Counted from the first letter of the stretch, positions 23,069 to 29,506 are shown. The stretch is DNA of 34,846 nt from Candidatus Methanomethylophilaceae archaeon (GCA_017935945.1 JAGBGN010000118.1:1-34846); one strand, 5' to 3'. Notes: generated by a model from the letters alone, not told the origin. Made by a program: numbers and translations.

Positions 23069-23369
23069 TTTTCAGGATTTCCTCTGATTCTGTACAGATA
23101 CTGCGCAATTCATCCAGGGTGAACTCCTCGTAGCGGCTGGAGAAGAAGATCCTCACCGTACCCTCATCCTTGCCCTTCTCTATCACGTATCTCTGTGGGG
23201 TGTAGAAGCTCGGGTAGGTCACCCATACATCCGGTAGGGGCAGGGCTTGGACTGTGCGCGTACCGTCCTCCTGGAGATGTCCGCAGTACGGACATGTGGA
23301 CGATACCCTGTGGTTGTGCCATTTTATCACGTACCTCTTACCGCACTTCCTGCATCTCTTCATCGACAT
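23061..23369 (-). CDS. Zinc-ribbon protein
   Basis: The product has 102 aa. The N-terminal ribbon is CRKCGKRYVIKWHNHRV then TCPYCG; a beta/alpha C-terminal part follows (GTVRIFFSSRYEEFTLDELR). GGGGGAG precedes the ATG at 23369. It may bind DNA or RNA or act by protein contact. It is one of the larger Cys-rich members of the operon. Confidence 0.65.
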   Translation of the reverse strand: MSMKRCRKCGKRYVIKWHNHRVSSTCPYCGHLQEDGTRTVQALPLPDVWVTYPSFYTPQRYVIEKGKDEGTVRIFFSSRYEEFTLDELRSICTESEEILKNA

Positions 23370-23545
23370 CGGAGCTCCCCCCTGTGCCTGAGGTTCCTTC
23401 CGACCTTGCGGCGGTTTATGGACTCCCAGAGACGTCCCCTCTCGAACCCCTCACGGAAGACCCTTGCACACTGGTCGCAGAGGCGGAACGTCATCCCGAT
23501 CTCCACCTCGTGTTCCGCCTGGCGGGTGCAGTACTGACACTTCAT
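23360..23545 (-). CDS. Cys-rich mini-protein
   Basis: The product has 61 aa with CQYC at residues 3-6 and CDQC at 23-26, a complete zinc ribbon, then a basic helix (RGRLWESINRRKVGRNLRHR). The ATG overlaps the upstream stop (TGATG). Similar small Zn proteins with Arg-rich tails occur in many phages; function unknown. Confidence 0.62.
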   Translation of the reverse strand: MKCQYCTRQAEHEVEIGMTFRLCDQCARVFREGFERGRLWESINRRKVGRNLRHRGELRCR

Positions 23546-23727
23546 CAGACCACTCCTGTGATGATTCCGAGCGACAGCAGGGTGAACAGGGCGACCTGGG
23601 CCACGGTGTAGAGTCTGATGCGATGAAGGTCCCTTTCCAAATCACGGATGTGGCACCAGAGGGCCCTTGTCTCCATCTCAAGGGCACCTATCCTCTGCTC
23701 GCAGATCTCCAGTAGCCTCTCGGTCAC
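23545..23727 (-). CDS. Coiled-coil plus C-terminal TM mini-protein
   Basis: The product has 60 aa from GTG 23727 (GTGA overlap). A heptad-like helix (RLLEICEQRIGALEMETRAL, then IRDLERDLHRI) is followed by one hydrophobic segment at the very end (VAQVALFTLLSLGIITGVV). This tail-anchored layout resembles XhlA/haemolysin-type phage proteins that work with holins. A lysis role is only a possibility. Confidence 0.55.
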   Translation of the reverse strand: MTERLLEICEQRIGALEMETRALWCHIRDLERDLHRIRLYTVAQVALFTLLSLGIITGVV

Positions 23728-23906
23728 TGTACCGCCCCCGTGAGCTTGTCGGCGGGACACCAGTCGGGGAAGTCCTCCGTATCGTCCAGATCCCTGCGCT
23801 TCCTCTGGCAGTACTGCCTGCCTGAAGCTGTGCGGTTGTAGGGGCACTGGGAGCAGGAGGACATCAACCAGGTTTCATCTCCCTTCATGATACGTCTGCG
23901 ATTCAT
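23724..23906 (-). CDS. Cys-rich mini-protein with WCP motif
   Basis: The product has 60 aa from ATG 23906 after GGAGGAG. The motif CSQCPYN...YCQRKRRDLDDTEDFPDWCP is shared in outline with the 24246-24437 product (CYNCPC...PDWCPL), so the two are paralogues. It is a probable single-zinc protein. Confidence 0.58.
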   Translation of the reverse strand: MNRRRIMKGDETWLMSSCSQCPYNRTASGRQYCQRKRRDLDDTEDFPDWCPADKLTGAVQ

Positions 23907-24109
23907 TCGGACTCCTCCGCGCGACGGATGCGTGCGCATAGGATCTCCTCGTATGCGTGCATGACATCCGCCTGGATGGTCAGCAGGAACCTGTCCGGAC
24001 TTGGAAGGCCTGCGTACTCGGGAGAGTACATGAATCCCTCCAGCTTGCATAGCCGTTCGTTAACCTCGTCCCTCTCGGCCTTTAGCCTGTCCAGCCATCC
24101 GTCTGTCAT
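23903..24109 (-). CDS. Small helical/coiled-coil protein
   Basis: The product has 68 aa, almost all helix (WLDRLKAERDEVNERLCKLE then FLLTIQADVMHAYEEILCAR). It matches the style of a widespread small phage helical-hairpin protein that begins MT.WLDRLK.ER.EL..R. and has a SPEY...SP.DR turn. It has a good GAGGTGA Shine-Dalgarno. Function unknown; dimerisation is likely. Confidence 0.65.
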   Translation of the reverse strand: MTDGWLDRLKAERDEVNERLCKLEGFMYSPEYAGLPSPDRFLLTIQADVMHAYEEILCARIRRAEESE

Positions 24110-24249
24110 GCCGTCACCTCCTCATGATAGGCATGCTCCCACTTGCAGGTACCTCCGTAGGGGCACTGGGAGGGGAAATACACATCCAGAGGGTCGTCGG
24201 TGATGATCTCGCAGGCACGGTGGCAGGCGTTGCAGGTGAAGATCTTCAT
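24106..24249 (-). CDS. Cys-rich mini-protein (47 aa)
   Basis: This short gene is recognised from its ATG 24249 (ATGA overlap with the upstream gene), a stop that overlaps the next ATG, and a four-Cys pattern: TCNACHRAC, then QCPYGGTCKW. It is a probable zinc ribbon. The tight fit between both neighbours is the strongest evidence that it is translated. Confidence 0.6.
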   Translation of the reverse strand: MKIFTCNACHRACEIITDDPLDVYFPSQCPYGGTCKWEHAYHEEVTA

Positions 24250-24437
24250 TCCTTCACCTCCCTCAACGGACACCAGTCTGGAACCCCATTACCGAAGTAA
24301 TCGACACAGCTGTCGAACAGGGGTGCTTTAGGATGCCTGCAACAGGCTCCCCATCCATCGTCTCCACCATCCACACAGGGACAATTGTAACAATACGGCA
24401 CATTGTACCTCTCCCCATCTATCTCTATGAATCTCAT
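24246..24437 (-). CDS. Cys-rich mini-protein with WCPL motif
   Basis: The product has 63 aa. Cysteines lie in CYNCPCVDGGDDGWGACC, CVDYF and PDWCPL. GGAGGTG stands upstream of ATG 24437. It is a paralogue in outline of the 23724-23906 product. It is a metal-binding candidate; role unknown. Confidence 0.6.
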   Translation of the reverse strand: MRFIEIDGERYNVPYCYNCPCVDGGDDGWGACCRHPKAPLFDSCVDYFGNGVPDWCPLREVKE

Positions 24438-24601
24438 TCACACACCTCCAGATATTTTGTCAGGTCTGTAGAGGGGAGTCTGGAGATGCACCTCTCATGG
24501 ATCTTCCCCTCTTTCCTCAGCTCTCCCTTCACCTTTATGGTGAGTTTCGCCGGCTTGCGGAAGATCAGATGGTTGCATACCATGCACTTTTCGATATTCA
24601 T
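24434..24601 (-). CDS. Cys-rich mini-protein (55 aa)
   Basis: Starting at ATG 24601 (ATGA overlap), the product reads KCMVCNHLIFRKPAKLTIKV...KIHERCISR. A CxxC pair and a later HxxC could make one zinc site around a beta hairpin. No family recognised. Confidence 0.55.
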   Translation of the reverse strand: MNIEKCMVCNHLIFRKPAKLTIKVKGELRKEGKIHERCISRLPSTDLTKYLEVCE

Positions 24602-24804
24602 TCGACCACCTTCACGTTCCTCTGGTGCCTGATAGCGAGAAAAATCCAATTCCTCATCCATATCTCGGAGACATACCAATCATCCATGCCCTTGCCACAT
24701 CTGGGGCAGGTTTCACGCATCCACACCCATCCGGGGTCGTCCATAGGTACTGAGATTTCATCCTTGTCGAAAACATCACCACAGAATCTGCATGAGAATC
24801 TCAC
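24598..24804 (-). CDS. Zinc-ribbon mini-protein (68 aa)
   Basis: GTG 24804 was chosen because it overlaps the upstream TGA (GTGA) and follows AAGGTGA; an earlier in-frame GTG at 24819 would lie inside the neighbour. The product has CRFCGDVFDKDEI and CPRCGKGMDDWY, a complete ribbon, then an aromatic and basic tail (IWMRNWIFLAIRHQRNVK). Confidence 0.58.
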   Translation of the reverse strand: MRFSCRFCGDVFDKDEISVPMDDPGWVWMRETCPRCGKGMDDWYVSEIWMRNWIFLAIRHQRNVKVVE

Positions 24805-25178
24805 TCGATCACCTTCCACTTGGATTTCTGCTCGGACTCACCGATATGGGTCGCCTTCCAATCTCCATCGCTTCTTGTCTGATACTCGAAACACGAACGC
24901 ACGCAGTTGAACCTGTATTGAAGTCTGATCTCGGCGATGGGGGCCTCTGGCATCACAACCCTGCTCCCGAGCATCGCACGGAGGGCTTGGGCGAATGTGA
25001 GGGGGAATTCCTCAAGAACCTCTTCGATCTTGTTCAGGTCGGAGTCGGTGTACCAATCGAGTCCCTCGTTGCAGCTTATGGCCAATTTCCCATTATGCAC
25101 CCTGTACAGCATGTCATCAGATGAGCGGAGAGTCTTGCCCTCCAGCAGAAGGTGGAGTGCAGCAGTCGTATCTATCAT
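24801..25178 (-). CDS. Duplicated A..LLEGK protein, copy 1
   Basis: The product has 125 aa. Two internal units begin DTTAALHLLLEGKTLRSSDD and LTFAQALRAMLGSRVVM. The C-terminus is FEYQTRSDGDWKATHIG...QKSKWKVIE. The neighbouring gene 25175-25558 has the same plan and the same K.KWKV.E ending, so the two are tandem paralogues. The F.QAL..ML.G motif recalls DUF2829 and related phage proteins of the type F.EAL..L..GK..RR..W. Function unknown. Confidence 0.6.
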   Translation of the reverse strand: MIDTTAALHLLLEGKTLRSSDDMLYRVHNGKLAISCNEGLDWYTDSDLNKIEEVLEEFPLTFAQALRAMLGSRVVMPEAPIAEIRLQYRFNCVRSCFEYQTRSDGDWKATHIGESEQKSKWKVIE

Positions 25179-25558
25179 TCAACCACCTTCCACTTAGCTT
25201 TCTGCTCTACGTGGGCGAAATATGTGTCCCGCCATTCAGCATCATCTTCTTTGAATTCGAAGCATCCATCATGGAACCTCTGCTTGAGATGGGGGTAAAG
25301 GTCGCTTGTCACGATCTTACCGTCCAGCATAGCACGGAGGGCCTGCTCGAAATTGAGGGGATACTCCTCGATGACGTCCTCGATGCCATTCAAAGGAATA
25401 TACATCGTCTCCATCCAACCATTGTCGAACCATTCTACGGTTTGACCCTTCTCTGACAGTTTGAACATATATTTGCGCTCGGAGTCATCGAAACCCCTGC
25501 GATAGATAGTCTTCCCCTCCAGCAATGCCTGCATGGCCTCTCTTGCGGTCAGTGTCAT
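25175..25558 (-). CDS. Duplicated A..LLEGK protein, copy 2
   Basis: The product has 127 aa from ATG 25558, preceded by GGGAGGTGGT (the longer frame from GTG 25573 would include the Shine-Dalgarno). Internal units are TAREAMQALLEGKTIYRRGF and LNFEQALRAMLDGKIVTSDL. The middle reads GIEDVIEEYPLNFEQALRAM, close to copy 1 (IEEVLEEFPLTFAQALRAML). It ends QKAKWKVVE. The phage-typical GK-x(3)-R-x(2) pattern suggests a small accessory or counter-defence protein, without proof. Confidence 0.6.
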   Translation of the reverse strand: MTLTAREAMQALLEGKTIYRRGFDDSERKYMFKLSEKGQTVEWFDNGWMETMYIPLNGIEDVIEEYPLNFEQALRAMLDGKIVTSDLYPHLKQRFHDGCFEFKEDDAEWRDTYFAHVEQKAKWKVVE

Positions 25559-25776
25559 TCTACCACCTCCCACACGGTGGTCTTGTCACCATGCGAGTTG
25601 ATGACCTCGCCTGCGATGCGGACCTCTCCGGCCTTGTACAGCTCATTGATGTCGTGGTGCAGATTCTTATGGAGATGCTTGCTGGGCTCCCCTCCGATGG
25701 CAATCATCAACTCCCTCACGGTGGCCCTGCCTCCGAGACTGCGGAGGGTGGACAGGATGGTGTGTTTATATCTCAT
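25555..25776 (-). CDS. Small winged-helix protein
   Basis: The product has 73 aa. It has a helix-turn-helix (TILSTLRSLGGRATVRELMI, NLHHDINELYKAGEVR) and a wing (GEVINSHGDKTTVWEVVE). It is one of at least five proteins of this build in the operon, several ending WEVVE or similar. It probably binds DNA; target unknown. Confidence 0.65.
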   Translation of the reverse strand: MRYKHTILSTLRSLGGRATVRELMIAIGGEPSKHLHKNLHHDINELYKAGEVRIAGEVINSHGDKTTVWEVVE

Positions 25777-25940
25777 TCATCCACCTCCAGATCATCCTCC
25801 GGATCATCCTCCCTCTCCCACTCGGTGTAATCGTCCATGTACGGGCAGTATTCACCTTGTAAGGGGAAGTCCCATGGATCCTCAGCTTCATCCTCGCGCA
25901 CGCAGTTGTTATTGCAGGTCACACATATCCATGTGGTCAC
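25773..25940 (-). CDS. Acidic Cys-containing mini-protein (55 aa)
   Basis: The product starts at GTG 25940 (GTGA overlap). N-terminal ICVTCNNNC and a later EYCPY give four cysteines. The tail is highly acidic (WEREDDPEDDLEVDE), which is unusual next to the basic-tailed ribbons nearby and could mimic nucleic acid. Confidence 0.52.
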   Translation of the reverse strand: MTTWICVTCNNNCVREDEAEDPWDFPLQGEYCPYMDDYTEWEREDDPEDDLEVDE

Positions 25941-26164
25941 TCGCTCACCTCCTCCCAATCGAATGACAGCAAGGTGTCCGAGCCGGGTATGAACGGGACG
26001 ATCTGCTTGCTGGGTCCCCTGTAGATGACCACTATGGGCAAGTACAGTCCTGTGTACTCCCTCACGGTGATGAACACATATGGATCCCAGTGTACCTTCC
26101 TGAACTTCTTTGTGGGGTCCTTGGAGAGCTTGTGCAGGACGGATCCGAAATCCAATCTGTTCAC
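25937..26164 (-). CDS. DUF2829/Tad2-like protein
   Basis: The product has 75 aa from GTG 26164 with GGAGGTGG upstream. The pattern matches what I know of DUF2829 (Tad2, Thoeris anti-defence): an opening LDFGSVLHKL (family: FG.AL..L), R..W then VFI (RKVHWDPYVFI), an internal proline strand, and a closing segment VPFIPGSDTLLSFDWEEV (family: W.PS..DLLA.DW). It is slightly shorter than typical Tad2. Tad2 proteins sequester cyclic signalling molecules of Thoeris immunity. The homology is by eye; the activity is inference. Confidence 0.5.
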   Translation of the reverse strand: MNRLDFGSVLHKLSKDPTKKFRKVHWDPYVFITVREYTGLYLPIVVIYRGPSKQIVPFIPGSDTLLSFDWEEVSE

Positions 26165-26373
26165 TGCACCACCTCCTCCTCGTCGCTGAGTGCGGACCGT
26201 TTCCTGTCGTGGAGTTCGAGCTCATAATCTCTGGCCCTGTTTCTGGCGGCCTCCAGATGGATGCCTCCCTCGATGTTCTTACCTATCATCATGCACTCTA
26301 TGGCTCTGTCCAGTTCGGTGCGGACGACATGCATCATGCGGATGGCCTGATTGTATGCGGTTTCCTCGCTCAC
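26161..26373 (-). CDS. Small helical protein
   Basis: The product has 70 aa from GTG 26373 (GTGA overlap). It is wholly helical (YNQAIRMMHVVRTELDRAIE, then GGIHLEAARNRARDYELELH). No family recognised; a small oligomeric accessory protein is likely. Confidence 0.55.
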   Translation of the reverse strand: MSEETAYNQAIRMMHVVRTELDRAIECMMIGKNIEGGIHLEAARNRARDYELELHDRKRSALSDEEEVVQ

Positions 26374-26576
26374 TGGCAGGCCCCCTGCATCTCCTTCTCG
26401 AGGTACTCCGAGACATACGCCTCATGGATCTTGATTGAGTCTGCCATGATCTTGAGGAAGATGTTGGCCCTTCCCAAGTCCAACTCCTCCATCTCCTCCA
26501 TGCTGGATACGATACCCTCCAGAAGGGTGTGTGCTCTTGTGCAAGTCGCAATTGTACGGATCCTATCATCCATCAT
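26370..26576 (-). CDS. Small helical protein
   Basis: The product has 68 aa from ATG 26576, with AAGGAGG seven bases upstream. It is helical throughout (IRTIATCTRAHTLLEGIVSS, ANIFLKIMADSIKIHEAYVS). The regular helical pattern suggests a bundle with its neighbour at 26161-26373. Function unknown. Confidence 0.55.
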   Translation of the reverse strand: MMDDRIRTIATCTRAHTLLEGIVSSMEEMEELDLGRANIFLKIMADSIKIHEAYVSEYLEKEMQGACQ

Positions 26577-26577
26577 T

Positions 26578-26766
26578 TCACTGCCTCCTTGAAGGGGTTT
26601 TGTAAGGGGTTTTGAGAGGACATCCGATGGCAGTACCATCTGCAGCGGTATGGATCCCGACACAGTCCCACTCGAGCTCCCTCTTGAGTGCACACAGTGC
26701 CACACCTGTCCAGTGGATGTCACGGTGACGGCAATCGCTGCAGCATGGGAAGGTTCTCTTGCTCAT
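26578..26766 (-). CDS. Cys-rich mini-protein (62 aa)
   Basis: From ATG 26766 (ATGA overlap), the product has CCSDCRHRDIHWTGVALCAL, a further WDC and IGCPL, followed by a basic end (KTPYKTPSRRQ). Six cysteines could hold one or two metals. The plan C..C....C......C...GCPL resembles the other WCPL mini-proteins. Confidence 0.55.
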   Translation of the reverse strand: MSKRTFPCCSDCRHRDIHWTGVALCALKRELEWDCVGIHTAADGTAIGCPLKTPYKTPSRRQ

Positions 26767-26915
26767 GCCATCCCTCCAAAATCCAACAGGCTGGTCTGTC
26801 CGGACAGGATGGTACTGGTCCAACGACTGCATCCCCCATCCCCTCCATTCCATCCCTCTACGGGCCATACGCCCCTGCAGGTTGTGTGGAATCTCGCACA
26901 GGTCTTGCAGAACAT
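26763..26915 (-). CDS. Cys-rich mini-protein (50 aa)
   Basis: This short gene fits exactly between two neighbours: its ATG 26915 overlaps the upstream TGA (TGATG) and its TGA overlaps the next ATG (ATGA). The product begins MFCKTCARFHTTCRGVW and has a fourth cysteine in GGCSRW, a possible zinc knuckle. The Shine-Dalgarno (GGTGGAG) is moderate. Confidence 0.55.
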   Translation of the reverse strand: MFCKTCARFHTTCRGVWPVEGWNGGDGGCSRWTSTILSGQTSLLDFGGMA

Positions 26916-27088
26916 CAGCTCTCCACCTCGAAATCATCCAAACTTGTCTGCTTGGGGAACTCCGTTGCGTGCTCCAGATCTTTGAATAACTGATGCACCT
27001 CTGGACCGAATCTCTCTGCGTTCCTTACATGCATCCTGAGAGCGAACCCTGTGAGTGGGTTCCTTTTGCAGACGTTGTAGTCGGTCAT
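26915..27088 (-). CDS. Small unknown protein (57 aa)
   Basis: The product is read from ATG 27088 with GCAGGAGG upstream. It contains NPLTGFALRMHVRNAERFGP and a helix, VHQLFKDLEHATEFP, with an acidic end (DDFEVES). No family recognised. It is supported by overlaps on both sides. Confidence 0.52.
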   Translation of the reverse strand: MTDYNVCKRNPLTGFALRMHVRNAERFGPEVHQLFKDLEHATEFPKQTSLDDFEVES

Positions 27089-27138
27089 TCCTCGGCCTCC
27101 TGCAGGATCCTGTGGATATCGATTCCGATGGGAATCAT
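27085..27138 (-). CDS. Micro-ORF of 17 residues
   Basis: MIPIGIDIHRILQEAEE is encoded between ATG 27138 and a TGA that overlaps the next ATG. The ATG overlaps the previous stop, and GGAGGTG lies seven bases upstream. It obeys the same start, stop and spacing rules as the bigger genes around it, so translation is plausible. It may serve only to keep ribosomes coupled. Confidence 0.4.
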   Translation of the reverse strand: MIPIGIDIHRILQEAEE

Positions 27139-27425
27139 TCAGGCACCTCCGGAACAGGGATCTCCGAGAACAACGGCTCCGTCCCATTCGGAACCCAATC
27201 CTCGGAGACGTTCTCCAGATAGTATCCGCTGATGGACCTGCGCCATGGGATCTCGGTCCCCCTCTTCTCCGACATCACTCCGACCCACTGGGATGCGCTG
27301 ACCTGTCTGGCCTGCTCGGGGGTGGCTTTCCACATCCATACTCTGGTGCATCCGACTCTGTGGGAATCCTCCACGATGGGGGAAGGGTCGCCCATGGACA
27401 CGAAAACGAGACTCGGTGAGGTCAT
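27135..27425 (-). CDS. Small unknown protein (96 aa)
   Basis: The ATG at 27425 follows GGAGGTG and overlaps the upstream stop. The product includes a beta start (SPSLVFVSMGDPSP), several tryptophans (VWMWKATPEQARQVSASQWV) and a Pro/Glu-rich end. The mid region TRVWMWKATPEQARQV hints at a nucleic acid or small-molecule binding surface, but no family is recognised. Confidence 0.52.
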   Translation of the reverse strand: MTSPSLVFVSMGDPSPIVEDSHRVGCTRVWMWKATPEQARQVSASQWVGVMSEKRGTEIPWRRSISGYYLENVSEDWVPNGTEPLFSEIPVPEVPE

Positions 27426-27631
27426 TCCACACACCTCCAGATTGCATCCCCGTCCACGACTGTACGGGTGACCTCACCGAACCTCTCGCAGAGCCTCAGG
27501 GAGTTGTAGACCCTTGACCTACGGGAACCCCTCTCCCATGCAGGTACATCGCCGAAGATCTCACGGACGACTTCCATCGTCGTGCAGGGCCCGATCTCGC
27601 GGACCGCCTTCAGAACCTCTGCCTGACTCAT
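27422..27631 (-). CDS. Small winged-helix protein
   Basis: The product has 69 aa. Helix-turn-helix features are EVLKAVREIGPCTTMEVVRE and SRVYNSLRLCERFGEVTRTV, with a wing ending DAIWRCVE. It resembles the 31170 and 31385 proteins (LR.LG.ST..E.....G). It is a putative DNA-binding protein. Confidence 0.62.
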   Translation of the reverse strand: MSQAEVLKAVREIGPCTTMEVVREIFGDVPAWERGSRRSRVYNSLRLCERFGEVTRTVVDGDAIWRCVE

Positions 27632-27783
27632 TCGACGACCTCCTCATGGTCCAGATGGATGAGCTCGGTGGAACCGCAGTAAGGGCAGCACTGCTCTAGC
27701 TCCCCCTCGATGCGACATGTATCCACTTCGTCCCACTCCAGGAGCTCCCCGCAGCAATCACACTCGATTGTGCAGAACCTCAT
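27628..27783 (-). CDS. Zinc-ribbon mini-protein (51 aa)
   Basis: From ATG 27783 (ATGA overlap with the methyltransferase stop), the product reads MRFCTIECDCCGELLEWDEV then CCPYCGSTELIHLD. The CxxC pairs make a clear ribbon. It is acidic at the end (HEEVVE). Confidence 0.6.
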   Translation of the reverse strand: MRFCTIECDCCGELLEWDEVDTCRIEGELEQCCPYCGSTELIHLDHEEVVE

Positions 27784-28532
27784 GCGAACGCCTCCAACGT
27801 CACACGGCCAGAGGTTTTACGCTTGGCTGCGTTTATGCGTTCCACTGCAATCCTGTAGTATTCAGGGTCTCTTTCGATCCCTATGAAATCCCTTCCAGTC
27901 TGGACCGCAGCGACACCTGTCGTTCCGGATCCCATGCAGTTGTCGAGAACAGTCATACCCTCATCCGTGTATGTGCGAATCAGGTACTCGCAAAGAGGTA
28001 CGGGTTTCTGGGTCGGGTGTAATTTATCTTTTGACTCAACTTTGAAATCAAGTACGTCTTGAGGATAACGGACACCGGTCAGTTCGTCCGGCATTGTATG
28101 ATATCCTCCATAATTGGATGAACGAGATCCCATCCCAGGACTTTTTGCTGGGGCCCTTTGAGATACTTGAGGATTATAGGGGGCACCTTTTTCGCAAAAT
28201 ATCAGGATATCCTCATGACTTTTCAAGGGTGCACGATTTGCATTAAGGAATCCTGTTACAACATTCTTCCTCCAGATCCACTGGTATCTGAACCATGGGA
28301 GATTGGAACAACCCAATGTAAAATTAAACGGATGTTGTGCAAACAACGCAACCACCCCTCCTTCAATAAGTATCCTCTTATACTGTTCCCATAGTGAATC
28401 GAAGGGAATGACTGCGTCCCATGAGTTCTTAGTCGTGCCATAGGGCAGATCGCAAAGAATCATGTTGACCGAATGGTCTGGAATGTTGTCCATTTCAACC
28501 AGACAGTCCCCGCAATAGGTCGTTACAGTCAT
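27780..28532 (-). CDS. Orphan DNA adenine methyltransferase (beta class)
   Basis: The product has 250 aa from ATG 28532. Catalytic motif DLPYGTT (about residues 28-34) precedes the AdoMet-binding motif DNCMGSGTTGVAAVQTGRDF (about 196-215), the order that defines beta-class enzymes. DLPY points to N6-adenine methylation. Also visible is KLHPTQKPVPLCEYLI, typical of the family. No restriction gene is nearby, so it probably protects viral DNA from host restriction or marks it for regulation. Confidence 0.88.
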   Translation of the reverse strand: MTVTTYCGDCLVEMDNIPDHSVNMILCDLPYGTTKNSWDAVIPFDSLWEQYKRILIEGGVVALFAQHPFNFTLGCSNLPWFRYQWIWRKNVVTGFLNANRAPLKSHEDILIFCEKGAPYNPQVSQRAPAKSPGMGSRSSNYGGYHTMPDELTGVRYPQDVLDFKVESKDKLHPTQKPVPLCEYLIRTYTDEGMTVLDNCMGSGTTGVAAVQTGRDFIGIERDPEYYRIAVERINAAKRKTSGRVTLEAFA

Positions 28533-28768
28533 GCGTAGTCCTCCAAGGTCATCCTGCCGTGGCACTTGCGCACGTGGAGGTCCCATTCCCACGCCTGCAT
28601 GCGTAGGTCGTGCCATCTGGCCCTATCGAGGGTGAAAAGGTCGCAGGTGTGCCTGGCATCCCCTCCGGTGTAGAGGGGGTTGACGGCACAGGCCCTGCCA
28701 TGCTTCCGCCTGTGGGCGCACTTGAAGCAACAGGGCCCCCCGAGGTGGGTTCTCCTGACCTCAGTCAT
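28529..28768 (-). CDS. Cys/His-rich small protein (79 aa)
   Basis: The ATG at 28768 has a Shine-Dalgarno-like GGAGG. The cluster CCFKCAHRRKHGRACAVNP and then HTCDLF holds five cysteines and two histidines, a probable zinc site. A Trp/His-rich helix follows (RARWHDLRMQAWEWDLHVRK). It may assist the methyltransferase encoded next, but only adjacency suggests it. Confidence 0.58.
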   Translation of the reverse strand: MTEVRRTHLGGPCCFKCAHRRKHGRACAVNPLYTGGDARHTCDLFTLDRARWHDLRMQAWEWDLHVRKCHGRMTLEDYA

Positions 28769-28980
28769 GCCCTCAGCCTCCAGCTTACGTTCGCGTGGCT
28801 CACATTGTGCTCATGCGTGCAGATCTCTGCCAGGCACTTGGCGATATAACGCCCCTCCACGTGGTCGATGGGGTGCCCATCGGCCCAGCATGCGAAGCGG
28901 ATATCGTCCACGGTGATGGGTGCACCCATACGGAAGGACCTTGCAGCCGCGTGGATCGCCATACGGTCGGACTCGATCAT
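28765..28980 (-). CDS. Small unknown protein, possible winged helix
   Basis: The product has 71 aa from ATG 28980 after GGGAGGAG. The pattern APITVDDIRFACWADGHPID suggests a helix-turn-helix with a second helix (VEGRYIAKCLAEICTHEHNV) and a short end like a wing (ANVSWRLRA). It could be a divergent member of the winged-helix set. Confidence 0.5.
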   Translation of the reverse strand: MIESDRMAIHAAARSFRMGAPITVDDIRFACWADGHPIDHVEGRYIAKCLAEICTHEHNVSHANVSWRLRA

Positions 28981-29168
28981 GCCCTCTCCTCCCACATGCC
29001 GCACTCATCGCAGTCGCGGTCGTACACGGTGCCCCTGCCCATGGTGCAGGATCCGACGATGACCAGCCCCTCCACCGTGGTCCCCGTGAGTGCCGATGGC
29101 CTGAGGTATGCGCACCTGCCACGGTGGGCGGTGCCACGCTCCATCGAGAGGAAATCAAGCTGAGTCAT
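28977..29168 (-). CDS. Cys-containing mini-protein (63 aa)
   Basis: The ATG 29168 lies inside the preceding gene's end. The product has CAYLRPSALTGTTVEGLVIV, then SCTMGRG and DCDECGMWEE: four to five cysteines with a hydrophobic centre. It is a possible small zinc or iron site; unknown. Confidence 0.52.
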   Translation of the reverse strand: MTQLDFLSMERGTAHRGRCAYLRPSALTGTTVEGLVIVGSCTMGRGTVYDRDCDECGMWEERA

Positions 29169-29330
29169 TGGAATTCACCTCATACACCTCTGCCTCTGTG
29201 AATGTGATTTTCTGATTCACAGGCACGTCGATGGCCACATTCAGCATCATCTTGGCAAAATCACGATCAGCATAGACCCCCAGAATCGTGCTAGTGTCTC
29301 TGCAAACCGCGAGATGATGTAGACGATCAT
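29155..29330 (-). pseudogene. Frameshifted small protein gene
   Basis: ATG 29330 (ATGA overlap, AGGAGG upstream) opens MIVYIISR but runs to a TGA at 29247. The adjacent -1 frame continues with VCRDTSTILGVYADRDFAKM then KITFTEAEVYEV to TGA 29155. Joined, they give a typical small phage protein (VY.V.CRDT..ILGVYADR...TEAEV). One base appears lost near TCGCGGTTTGC (about 29305-29315). It is a real broken gene, a sequencing error or, less likely, a programmed shift. Confidence 0.55.
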
Positions 29331-29506
29331 TCCACAGTCCTCCTGACGTGTGCGTGGAAAGCCACCAGAGCGGCGGAGATGCGGTCCATCTCCTTGTGGT
29401 CCTCGACGGTGAGGACACCGGACTCGCGTGCGATGGCCATGCAGTCGGAAACGTCCTTGAGGATGCACCTGTCCAGCTGGTCCAGGACCTCGAAGCGGGT
29501 AGTCAT
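29327..29506 (-). CDS. Small helical protein (59 aa)
   Basis: ATG 29506 follows AGGAGGAG. The product is helical (RFEVLDQLDRCILKDVSDCM, then HKEMDRISAALVAFHAHVRR). No family recognised. Confidence 0.55.
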   Translation of the reverse strand: MTTRFEVLDQLDRCILKDVSDCMAIARESGVLTVEDHKEMDRISAALVAFHAHVRRTVE

